Below, piece by piece: positions 54,741-64,000 of a stretch of 64,000 bases of DNA. Below the pieces are notes generated by a model. That model did no database searches. It was not told where the DNA came from and saw only the letters and a list, made by a program, of their open reading frames with translations. Position 1 is the stretch's first letter. Each line of letters begins with the position of its first letter. The DNA is taken from contig JAGMUV010000022.1 in assembly GCA_020744425.1 (NCBI GenBank), positions 744,001 through 808,000 of the forward strand, in the 5' to 3' direction. Origin of the DNA: Dactylonectria macrodidyma. Its lineage: Eukaryota; Ascomycota; Sordariomycetes; Hypocreales; Nectriaceae. The translations under genes and the position numbers were made by a program.

Positions 54741-55296
54741 TCAGTCAGAAAGAATAGCATAAAACCTCTTCTGATTGGCCAATTAGCCTGGCCTGTGGTC
54801 AACTCGTGCGCGAATTGGTCGGCTGCTAACGCCACCAAATGAAGGCCTCGCTACAAACCACCCCCTTAAGCGTTGACTAGGTAACTAGCTAGCTTGGCAA
54901 ACTCTCCAACAGCTTTCAGTTCTTCTTTTCTTCTATGCAATCAATTTGTTGGGTTGCTAAGCATGATCCTGACTGAATAACTCCCGTGCCCTTTACTCCT
55001 TACACTAACCTATGTGGCGGCTGCTTCCCTTCTCTGTCGAATCTATCAAACCCATCAGGTTGCTAACGGTATCTAGGTTCACATATTACCTCCGCAGCTG
55101 GCCTACCTCTCCAGATTCCCCGGTTACCCTGCCTCCGGGAAGCAGTGCAGTTTCCTCCCTGATCATTCAGACCTGATCTAACTACCTCAAAGACAGCCTC
55201 TCCATCGAGTTCTATCACGGTATTGGACGTAAGGCTCCCTGCCCGAGCGATAACCAGCAGTCTAGGTGGGTAAGAGGTGGATACATATACGGCCAG

Positions 55297-58200
55297 ATGG
55301 AGGACGATATACCCCAGGCAGTTCGAAACTGCCGTACCTGCAAGCAAGACCTGCCCGAAGTCAAATTTCGAAGCGTCAAGGACCCTACGAAGTTTACAGT
55401 GGACTGTGCTAGCTGTAGGACACGTCGAAGGGAACGTGTAGCCGAATCCCGAGCCGCCGTTGCCGCTATGCGGAATATCGCCTTGCGGCTATCGCCACGC
55501 AGAACCACGAAGAGGACCGATTCTCTAGCTAACCTGACGCCTCCAAGGCGGACTGCGCCAAGGCCTGCGTCTGTGCACGGCTCACAACCTCCCGCTACGC
55601 CTGCTTTATTCCGTGGCCTGGCGCCCGCACTCCAGGGACTGCCTAGACCTCTGCTGAGGCCACCTACCCCAAGCGCGGTAGAGGGACCTTCCCCTATCAC
55701 TCCTACCCTTAGCCTGCCAACAGTAGTTCTGGGCACGCCGATTCCTCAAACGCCAATTCCTCAAGGCACTCTTCCAACGGCTCCTGTTGTGCTAGGCACG
55801 CCTATATCACAGGAATCGTTCCCTACCACTCCTTCATTACTGCCACAGGGTCATCGCCGCGGCCGCTATACACGTCAAGGCGCACATGCTCAAGAGCGAC
55901 AGTTTGACCAGATAGTTGATCCACCTTTTACAAGGGACCTTAACTTGCCTGCCCTTAGTGAGGAGGATCAGGCCCTTGTGCGGGAGTTCTATACTGCCCT
56001 GGATGACGACAAGATGCATAGTTGCATTCGCTGCCGGGAGCATTGGTTCGATATGAAGAGAAATAGCTTGAAAATCTGCAGCCGCTGCATTAGTCGAGAC
56101 AGGGAGAGAACCCCTAACGATCCCTACTTCTTTAGCGCTGCGAATAACCTTGACTTCGGGGAAGTCCCCAGTAATCTGCCTAATCTAACGATGGTTGAGG
56201 AGATGCTGATTGCTAGGGTTCACGTACACGTGAAGGTCCTACAGGTACGTGGCGCTCAGTATAAATACCGCGGCCATGTTGTCCACTTCCTTCGCAATGT
56301 TGGTAGGCTATTTAAAGAGCTCCCAGTCCTGCCTGAAGAGCTAGATATCGTACTCCTGCGGCCTCCTAATATGGAGGGCGACCCTCACTTCCAGCAGCAG
56401 TTTGCTCGTGATTTCCGGGTACGCCGCTCATGCCTGTTGACCTGGCTCCATTACCTACACCGCCACCACCCGGGCTATCGCGATATCGTTGTGAGGCAGG
56501 ATCGCTTGCAACGGCTTCCTCTTGACGGCAGCATAGTTGCTTCCATTGCTAGCCAAGTGGCTGACATACCTGACGGCGAGGTCCCCCAAGGCCCCGTTGA
56601 GGAGGCTGTAGAAGAGGATCCTAGCGATGCAGACGCATCGGCGATCCCGAATTTGCAGGTTACCGATACCGAATTAAACGCCCTGCAGTCCCGATTTCTT
56701 CGTAGTACCCCTGACCCTGAGCGTATGGCCGATCTTGAGCATATGCCGCCTACCGCGCAGGCCCAACACCAGATGCCACTACCTTCCATTCGCAGGACTC
56801 CTATCAACGAATTCAACCGTTCCCAGCCGCTGTTAACACTCGCGTTCCCTACTCTCTACCCTGACGGCAAGGCGGACTTCGTGGAGCCTCGCCTACGGAG
56901 CATCACGTACCAGGACTACCTTGCCCATGCGATGAGATGGCAAGACGGACGTTTTGCCAGCCATAAGACGTGGCCTTTCGTCGCCCTCAATACGCTATTA
57001 CGTGCGCAGGTCAGAAAGCGAAGCAACTACTTCATTAAGCAACACGAAGGCCGCCGTCAACCTCTTACGCGCGCTGACATAGAGGAAGCGATGGCTAAGC
57101 CTGACGAGCCAGAGGCTCAGGCCCTGATCCAGTCGATCACGCGCCAAGCGGCCGTAATCAGGGGCACCCGTCCATATTGGTATAAGCAAAGGAAGGAATT
57201 GGAGGCATATGCGTACAATCTAGGCAGGCCTGGCCTTTTCGTTACAGCAAGTGCAGCTGATTACCACTGGGAGTCTCTGTATCGTCATATGCCTCGATTC
57301 CAAGAGTGGAAAGCAGCCCCTGAGGCGGCGCGGATGACTCTGTCCCGGCAATTACTGCGAGATAATGCCCACATTGCCGCTTATCACTTCTATAAGCGTT
57401 ATACGCTCTTTAGGACTATTGTCTTAAAGCAGAAGTTTAACCTAACGGACTTTTGGGGTCGCTACGAGTGGCAGGGCAGGGGTTCCAGCCACCACCACGG
57501 CCTATATTGGTTAAGTGGTCACCCAGACCTAGATCCTGATAATAGTCAGTCCCAGGAGCGATTCGCCCGAATCTGGGGATATCACGTATCTGCTATGAAC
57601 CCAGAGCCTCAGCAGGTACAGGCGCCTGAGGAAGGGAATCCCCTGATCAGTAATCTATTAGAGCATCCCCTTACAGTTCAGTTCCTATCAATAGTAGTCA
57701 ACCGCGTGCAGCGCCACCGCTGCAACAACTACTGTATGCAGCTTAACAAGCATACCAAGCAGGTAGAGTGCCGCTTTGGGTTTCCTCACGGGCAGCGCAT
57801 ACTAGCCTCCCTTGAAAAGGTTCCTCATTCTAAGCACTGGAGCTTCAGGGGCGAGCGGAATGATAGCCAGATTAACCACTACAACCGCTTGCTTACCGTT
57901 GCGTAGCTAGCCAATACAGATGTCTCGCCCTGCACGAGCCTACAGCAGGTAATCGATTACGCAGCCAAATACTGCTCCAAGTCGGAAAAGAAGAGCGAGT
58001 CTTTTGCTCAGATTGGGAAAGCTCTGATGCCCCGGGTCAAGGACCACAACCCCCTGATTTCCTTCACGTCAAAGCTCCTAAATCAGCTAGTTGCTGAGCG
58101 GGATTACTCAAAACAGGAGGTTAGCCACTTGCTCCTCGGCCTGCCGTTACAGGAGGGCTCACGAACCTGCCTATACGTTGATTGCCGTAATCCTGACAGG

Positions 58201-60297
58201 CATTCCCGCTCTCTACGGATCGATGGCGATGAGGTTGACGAGGCCCCCAACGTCTACGAAAAGTACTGTCGACGCCCAGAAGCCCTAGAGGACCTGACCT
58301 ATGTTTCCTTTCTCAAATACTGGAATTTCTGCTCTAGGGACCCTTCCAAGTGGAAGCAATGGCAGTCAGGCAACGTCAATGGCAGGCCTCGTGTATTGGT
58401 CTACTTTCCTCGCTATCAGGCTGATCCAGAAGGTCAACAGTGGCCAGATTACTGCCGTGTAAAGCTAACATTGAACCACCCACATCGCCGGCTTGATGAG
58501 CTCCTCACATTTGACGGCCAGCGTTTTAATTCTCACGCTAAGGCATTCTCCTATTGTTGGCAGCACCACAGTCATAGTAATGACCATTACGGCTGGCCAA
58601 AAGAGGCTCGATTACAGCCTCAAGAGGATCAATACGAGGCTCTGCCTGTGGAGGAAGAATTTGATGATGAAGACTGGATTCGCCTCGCCGCCCTTTTACC
58701 TGATAACCCCCTTACCCAGGAAGGTCTTGACCTACTTGGCCGCCGCGATATCGACGTCAATTACGACTGGACACGGCATGTGGGCACTTATCCGGAATTT
58801 CGAGACAGCTACTGGAAAGACCTTATCGCTAGCCACCCTATAGCCAACGATGTGGAGGTTCTTGGCCCTCACTGGCGTGACCGGCTTAACCCACAACAAC
58901 GGCTCGTGTACGACACCTTCATGGGCCACTTCCAGGCACAAAATCCTACTCAAATCCTTCTCCACGTTGACGGTGGTGGTGGTACAGGCAAGTCCTTCCT
59001 TATCAAGGTGCTTTCCTCCCATCTTCAGGCGGCTGCCCTACCAAATCCTAGCCCTATTTGCCGCGTAGCGCCAACAGGCGTTGCGAGTAACCAGATACAG
59101 GGCAGCACCATACATTCGTTGTTACGTCTCCCAGTGCGTGGTGCTTTTACCGACCTTCCCCCAGCCGACGCAGCCGCCCTTCAGTCCCGTCTACGGCACG
59201 TCAAATACCTCGTTATCGATGAAAAGAGCATGCTAGGGCTTGAGCAGCTAGCGCGGATCGATTCCCGTTTACGGCAGGCCTTCCCACAGCGTAGCCTCGA
59301 GTTCTTTGGTGGCGTGAGCGTCTTGCTGGTGGGCGATTTCTTCCAGTTACCACCCGTCCGGCAAAAGCCGCTGTATTCGACTAGCACCAGCCTGTCTCCG
59401 CTGGAAAGAAGAGGGCAGGTGGCCTACCGGTTATTTGACCGCACCATCTTCTTGACCACGGTACAGCGCCAAACTGGCGATGATCAGGCCCAGTTCCGTC
59501 AGGCATTGCAGGAATTGCGTGAAGTTAAGTTATCTATACCGTCATGGAGCCTCCTTAGTAATCGGGTACAGGCCAAGCTAACACAGAGCGAGATTGACAG
59601 CTTCAGGGCCGCTTTGCGGGTGTATTCTACAAAGGCCCGGGTCAACGAGTATAATTACGAGCATATGGTGCACCTTAACGACCCGGCAGTACAGGTGGAG
59701 GCAAAGAATCGGGGCAACGGCGCGGGGCAGGCGCCAAGCGACAACGCTGGCAACCTATCTAACAGGTTCCCTGTTGCTAAAGGCGCCAGGGTGATGCTTA
59801 CGACTAACCTATGGCAGCCAGCTGGCCTAGTTAACGGCGCCCAGGGTACTGTATACGACATCGCCTGGAACGAAGGCACCAACCCATGGGAAGAACCCCC
59901 GGCGGTTATTATGGTGGATTTCGATAGCTACGACGGGCCGCCGTATCTAACAACGAACGAAGGCAGGAAAATCGTACCCATCCTTCCAGTCACGCGTGAT
60001 TTCCTAGTGGGCAACGAGACCTGCGCTCGCACGCAGTTTCCCTTGATCGTGGCATTTGCTATCACTGTTCACAAATGCCAGAGCCTAACGAAGGATCAGA
60101 TAGTTACTGACCTCGCTACACGCGACTTCCAGGCCGGTATTAGTTATGTTGCCGTGTCACGAGTTACCTCGCTGGAAGGCCTACTCCTTGAGGCGCCGTT
60201 CGACCGCCAGAGCCTCTATAACCACACGCCCACGGAAGGTTTATACGCCTGCGTTTCCTACGTACTGGGTTTGTGGCTAACTATAAGGCAGGGATGA
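55297..60297 (+). pseudogene. Helitron RepHel with a single in-frame TAG between HUH and tyrosine motifs
   Basis: One continuous frame of 1666 codons is interrupted only by TAG at 57904-57906. Upstream part: zinc-ribbon-like CRTCKQ...CASCRT, proline-rich linker with VVLGTPIPQ, Cys pairs CIRCREHWF...CSRC, and Rep motif SSHHHGLYW. Downstream part: DYAAKYCSKSEKK with the catalytic tyrosines, DGGGGTGKSFLI, YLVIDEKSMLGL, LVGDFFQLPPV and ITVHKCQSLTKDQ. In the intact Helitron the same position is TGG (GWLAN), so a G to A change made the stop. No intron is needed. Without read-through the protein would have HUH but no tyrosines or helicase. The next in-frame ATG is at 58027. Confidence 0.85.
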
Positions 60298-60827
60298 AGA
60301 TGCGCCTTGCTGACCAACAACGCCGTCAGGCTCAACAGCTGACCGATCCGCCGTATCCACCACGCTACATTGATTAAATGACGTTTTCCTATAAGCTATA
60401 GGGAAAGGGGAAATTCGATATACGGTATATAGTTGATTGGGCCTGTCAGGAAGTGGTAGAGGGACCCCTATGTCTATCAGTCAACTCCCTGACTACAGGT
60501 TTGAAGTGGTTTAACTGCTGGTTACCGCCGCAGTTGAAAGGGGGGTTCTAGGGGGTTCCCCCAGGAGAATTTAATAGCAGGCATACGGTATTTACCCTTC
60601 GGGCTGGATATTCAGCCGTTAAGTCCCTTGCCTTGGCAACTTAATGGGTGTTCGAAGTATTTTAAATTCATAGAGTATACCTAGGGATCGTGATCCTAAG
60701 CATTTCCTTATTGGCTGACCCACAATTTAGAAGCCAACAAATTCTTTCGGTCCAGGTTCTCCCGTGCGCCATTTGTTGATTCGTTTTATGGCGGCGCCGC
60801 TCGGATCATCGGCGAGCTAGCGGCGGG

Positions 60828-61641
60828 ATGGGCCAAGGCGGAAGAGGGTGTTGGATGCCGGCCGCTTATTCTTCGCCTCCGTGTCAATCTAGGTTCGTCT
60901 CTACTCCTCCCTTAGAAACATGGCCCGTCGCTCAACGCTTCCCTTGGGTAAAAGATCCAACAGCAGTGAACTGGAATCCTTTTCGAGATAGACACCCCAT
61001 TTTGCAAGTAATCGCTAGCCCCTCTACCCGCAGCCCTCCACAGTTCCAATTACTGCGCGAATGGCTTCGGGACTGTGACCAAAAGCACGTATGCAAGGGG
61101 CCAGGAAACTATTGGCCGACAAGGGTTATCTTTCTTGGAGGTCCAGACCTCAACATCTTGAAACTCGTTAAGAAGCAAGATATGGGAGAGGACTATACCG
61201 GAGGGGACTATGTTGTGCTCTCGCACTGCTGGGGTACTCCTACGGATGAAGAGAAGAAGCGATTCTGCACCACAAAACCGAACTATCAACATCGATTGCA
61301 GGGTTTCAACTACGATGATCTGCTAAAGACATTTCAAGATGCGGTTCGGGTGACTCGAGAACTTCAGAAGCAATATCTCTGGATTGATTCTCTATGCATA
61401 ATCCAAGGGGACGATGACGATTGGGAAAAGGAAGCTGGAGAAATGGAAAATGTCTTCGCCTCCGCCTACTGCACCATTGCGGCGAGTTCAACGTCTGATT
61501 GCAGAGATGGCTTCCTCGAGTGGGACCTGGATTCTCAGAATATTGAGATCCATGACATCCGAAGGGGATCGACTTATACCTGCGACTTTAACAAGGATGT
61601 GGATAAGGGCGCTCTGAGCAGGAGAGCTTGGGTGATGCAAG
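60828..61641 (+). pseudogene. HET-domain gene, 5' part, interrupted by a Ty1/copia LTR
   Basis: N-terminal half of a heterokaryon-incompatibility protein from the ATG at 60828. HET blocks are clean: YVVLSHCWGTP, TFQDAVRVTREL, QYLWIDSLCIIQGDDDDWEK and ENVFASAYCTIAASS. The frame reaches LSRRAWVMQ, where family members continue with an ER.LSPR-type block. Here it enters the LTR at 61642 and stops at 61673. The remaining two thirds should lie beyond the copia element, outside the window. The interrupted gene looks otherwise undamaged, so the insertion is probably recent. The Helitron end lies only about 160 bp upstream. Confidence 0.8.
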
Positions 61642-61902
61642 TGTTGGATAACTCAGGTATCCTGCTGTTATAGCAATTGCTCTTTCGGGCGGGTGAGACG
61701 TCAAAACCGTGATGGTTAACTTGGTGTTTTACTTGATGTCTAAAGAACAGAATCTAGGCTAGGTAATAGGGCCACGAAGTGGCCCTATATCTAGCAGGGA
61801 GGCACCTGCACGTGCCCTTACAGCTGTTACTAGCTGTGGTCTACACACGTGGGTGCCTACGATCCTGGCGCTAGCCCTGGCAGTGTTAGTGATATTCCAA
61901 CA
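61642..61902 (-). repeat. Ty1/copia LTR (3' LTR of the minus-strand element)
   Basis: 261 bp bounded by TGTTGGATAAC on the left and GATATTCCAACA on the right, so on both strands it starts TGTTGGA and ends TCCAACA, the usual copia LTR ends. It contains a perfect 10-bp stem ATAGGGCCAC-GAA-GTGGCCCTAT. The second LTR is outside the window, so LTR identity and the 5-bp target duplication cannot be compared. Confidence 0.7.
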
Positions 61903-62101
61903 CTGGCAGTCTTCAATTTTGTGCCAGGGCCCAGGATCACCTAGATATATAAAAGAAGCAGTAATTCCCGCAAGCCTGATTCCGTAACTGCGTATTCAGC
62001 ATCGCAGCTCCGGCGCCCGTATCTCGGCCGGAGCTTCCTGGTCCTGTTAGGGCTGCGCCCGCGCAGCCAGCTCTTGGGACAGCTGGTTCTTATGAAAATC
62101 A

Positions 62102-64000
62102 TCACCTTGCGACCCATCCCTCCATCCGAATCACAGCAGTTGCCGTATCCATGAAGCGCTCCAACGCCTTGTTGCAGCTGTTCTTAGTAAAGGCATCTGC
62201 TAGGTTGTCTTCACCGCTGATCCAACGGATCTCAAACAGCTCTCGGCGTTCGTATGACTGCCGAAGTGCCATTATATCGACCATCAGCCGTTTCTCTTGC
62301 GTTGTTCCGAGCTTTACCAGGCACTCGTATAGTGAGTACGAATCGGTGCATGCAATGGTGGGTACTGCTGGGAGATCCAGGCGTTCTAGCACTTGATTGA
62401 TGGTGTTTGTAATAACGTAGGCCATATCTACGCCTGCCACCATGCCATAGACCTCTGAAGCCAAGGAACTACGGGTAATGCGTTTGCACTTTGTGGAGCT
62501 GTAATGCACAAGGTTGCCAGTTAGCGTAAAGGTATCGTCGCTAACTGCTGTTTCGTTGCCTAGGATGATCGCAAATCCAAGCTGAGATGTCAGGTCAGGG
62601 TTATTTGCTAGAGACCCGTCTACGAAGACGAACAGCTTCGCAGTTGACAGGTCGATGGGCAGGTACCGGATGCCGCGGTCTTGGTGGTCTATTTGCCATT
62701 GCAGACGCTGATTCAGCGCCTTCGCCTGCTCGAGAGTTGGCTCTTGGTGCTGCGCTGCAGCAGACAGGTCGTAGCAGGCCTCGGGTTGGCAGATGGATGC
62801 AATGTATGCACCGCGCGCACGCTGTTCGGTGTACTGGGCCTTGATGGAAGCAGCGGTTGATTCAGGGGTGATCTCTAGGAGCTGCAGCTTTTCGCCTTGC
62901 CCCTTTTGCCGTAGTTGTATGATACCGGTTGCTGCACACAGTGTGATGGTCCCGCCGTTGAAGGCAAGCGGTTTGTCCGGTTGTAGGCGTTCCTTGGGCT
63001 TTGCGGTAAAGCTGGCTGCCTGCAAGGCAGTATCTTCATGTCGGTCAAACGCTTCATCTGACACGCCGATGGTGTCGTCCGTTTGCATGCCAACGATGCC
63101 GAAGTGCTGGTTTTCCTTGGTAGTTATAAGCAGGCACGGGTCGTACGTAGATGTTTCCATCTGGAGCTTTTCTCTATGGTGGGCGTAGTACGTGGCCCAC
63201 CAGTAAGTGCCTGCCTCGGCGATGCCGTACAGCGGTTTCACCACCTTCATGATGGTGTTGTCCGGGTAGTGGTGCTGTATCTGTGTCGGCAGCTTGGCGA
63301 GGATGGTGCGGTTCAGCGGCATAGCCGCTTGGACATACGCCTGCGTGATGTCTCGTAGCCATAGGTGCTGGCCACGAAGTAGCAGAGATGGTGCAAGTGC
63401 GAGGATCAACCGTTGGCTGGACCGTTGAATTGTAGGTGCTTGCGTTAAAATAGTGCGTTTTCCGTCGTCTGCGAAGCCCTGGATGACGAGGCGTGACTTC
63501 TCGTAGGGCTGTGAGGTGCCCTTGCCTTTGAGTTCGTTGACGATCCGGGAGCGGAAGATGCGGGTGCCCGAGTGCTGTTTCGGATCGAATGGAACGAACT
63601 CAAATACGCCTCTGCTGATGAGGGCGTCGATCTCCTTGTACGTGGATGCTACAAACGGCTCTCCAGGAGCTGTTATAATGCCTTCAGCACGCAATATAGC
63701 AACCAAGGCCTGATCGTCCTGTTCCTTCGACGATAGGTACGCTACCGTACACACGATGGGCAAGCTGACGTCCGTTTCGCTGATGTATACGGAGTGCTGT
63801 TGTGGCGGTTCGTCCTGTTCCACGGGGGCAAGTGGGTGTTTTCTGGGACGCCCGCGTCTCCGTCTTTGGGGAATTGGGTCTTGTGAGGTCGCCTGCTGCG
63901 GGAGATGTGACTTCCCGGGTCGACCTGGGCCACGTCTGGGCTGGGCTTGGGCTTGGGGGGGGGTATCGGGCGTAGTAGAAACGATGATCTCGTCGTGGAT
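62102..64000 (-). CDS. Ty1/copia Pol, reverse transcriptase and RNase H part (5' end outside window)
   Basis: The frame is open from the right edge to the stop at 62102, about 632 residues seen. A basic, proline-rich linker (QRRRRGRPRKHPLAP) precedes the RT. RT blocks: SRGVFEFVPFDP, SRLVIQGFADDGK, LWLRDITQAYVQA, VVKPLYGIAEAGTYWW, and MQTDDTIGVS in place of the usual YVDD box. The RNase H has the D-E-D set in KLFVFVDGSLAN, SSLASEVYGMVAG and IACTDSYSLYECL, then WISGEDNLADAFTK as in Ty1/copia. No stops or frameshifts in the visible part. Gag, protease and integrase would lie beyond the window. Confidence 0.88.
   Translation of the reverse strand: MHDEIIVSTTPDTPPQAQAQPRRGPGRPGKSHLPQQATSQDPIPQRRRRGRPRKHPLAPVEQDEPPQQHSVYISETDVSLPIVCTVAYLSSKEQDDQALVAILRAEGIITAPGEPFVASTYKEIDALISRGVFEFVPFDPKQHSGTRIFRSRIVNELKGKGTSQPYEKSRLVIQGFADDGKRTILTQAPTIQRSSQRLILALAPSLLLRGQHLWLRDITQAYVQAAMPLNRTILAKLPTQIQHHYPDNTIMKVVKPLYGIAEAGTYWWATYYAHHREKLQMETSTYDPCLLITTKENQHFGIVGMQTDDTIGVSDEAFDRHEDTALQAASFTAKPKERLQPDKPLAFNGGTITLCAATGIIQLRQKGQGEKLQLLEITPESTAASIKAQYTEQRARGAYIASICQPEACYDLSAAAQHQEPTLEQAKALNQRLQWQIDHQDRGIRYLPIDLSTAKLFVFVDGSLANNPDLTSQLGFAIILGNETAVSDDTFTLTGNLVHYSSTKCKRITRSSLASEVYGMVAGVDMAYVITNTINQVLERLDLPAVPTIACTDSYSLYECLVKLGTTQEKRLMVDIMALRQSYERRELFEIRWISGEDNLADAFTKNSCNKALERFMDTATAVIRMEGWVAR

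Larger units (their letters stand above)
54701..60664 (+). mobile_element. Second Helitron, complete ends but RepHel broken by one stop
   Basis: A 5.96-kb element. The 5' end TCAGCCCGAAGGGCG occurs twice, 20 bp apart (54701 and 54721). The inverted partner CCCTTCGGGCTG is at 60595-60606, the hairpin CCGTTAAGT/ACTTAATGG at 60616-60647 and the terminal AGTATTTTA ends at 60664. The layout matches the Helitron at 41508-47611, though the hairpin sequences differ. It is the closest relative of the minus-strand relic at 35343-39349, with which it shares the 3' end. Confidence 0.85.
61642..64000 (-). mobile_element. Ty1/copia retrotransposon, partial (right part off window)
   Basis: Minus-strand element with its 3' LTR at the left, about 200 bp of untranslated DNA (61903-62101) and the 3' part of pol running off the right edge. 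It is inserted into a HET gene. The tract just inside the LTR is only weakly purine-rich, so the polypurine tract is not certain. Confidence 0.8.

Overview
The window is nuclear DNA of a filamentous ascomycete (Pezizomycotina). The grounds are short GT..AG introns of about 50-70 nt with RCTRAY branch sites, a NACHT-ankyrin NLR-like gene, HET-domain genes, a Zn2Cys6 regulator, a Tad-type LINE, fungal Helitrons, a pogo transposon and a Ty1/copia element. I cannot name the genus.

Region 1-5181 (minus strand) is a fungal NLR-like gene (SesA-type N-terminus, NACHT, ankyrin repeats). Its 3' end runs into the most striking object here: a 70-bp tandem array that fills the first 2.1 kb and continues off the window. 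Read on the gene strand, every unit is a complete intron-like sequence (GTAAGT, branch site, TAG). Consecutive units are separated by exactly three nucleotides. All 31 visible triplets are sense codons in phase 0 with the last ankyrin exon, and they are highly variable, while the splice sites beside them are almost invariant. This looks like an array of single-codon exons that would give the receptor a variable C-terminal tail.

Region 5.2-14.1 kb holds a DUF6601 pseudogene, a Tc1/mariner relic and a full-length Tad-like LINE with both ORFs open, a TTGA tail and a 13-bp target duplication.

Region 14.7-33.2 kb is a gene island: a C2H2/Zn2Cys6 regulator, class II aldolase, aldehyde dehydrogenase, quercetinase-like bicupin, tannase/feruloyl esterase, MCT-type MFS transporter, BBE-type FAD oxidoreductase and secreted amidohydrolase. 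The set reads like a catabolic cluster for plant phenolics (flavonoid and tannin esters): secreted enzymes, one transporter, oxidising enzymes and a local regulator. The regulator and the BBE gene each show apparent single-base frame breaks.

Region 33.2-64 kb is dominated by mobile elements. A RIP-like, 5'-truncated Helitron relic carries a nested, intact pogo element. Then come a second pogo relic, an intact Helitron (41.5-47.6 kb) with a 1863-residue RepHel, a HET relic, gene-poor DNA, and a second Helitron (54.7-60.7 kb) spoiled by one in-frame TAG. Last is a HET gene cut by a Ty1/copia element whose pol ORF runs off the right edge. The Helitrons share a 5' TCAGCC(C)GAAGG end, an inverted copy of it just before a 3' hairpin, and a terminal AGTATTTTA.
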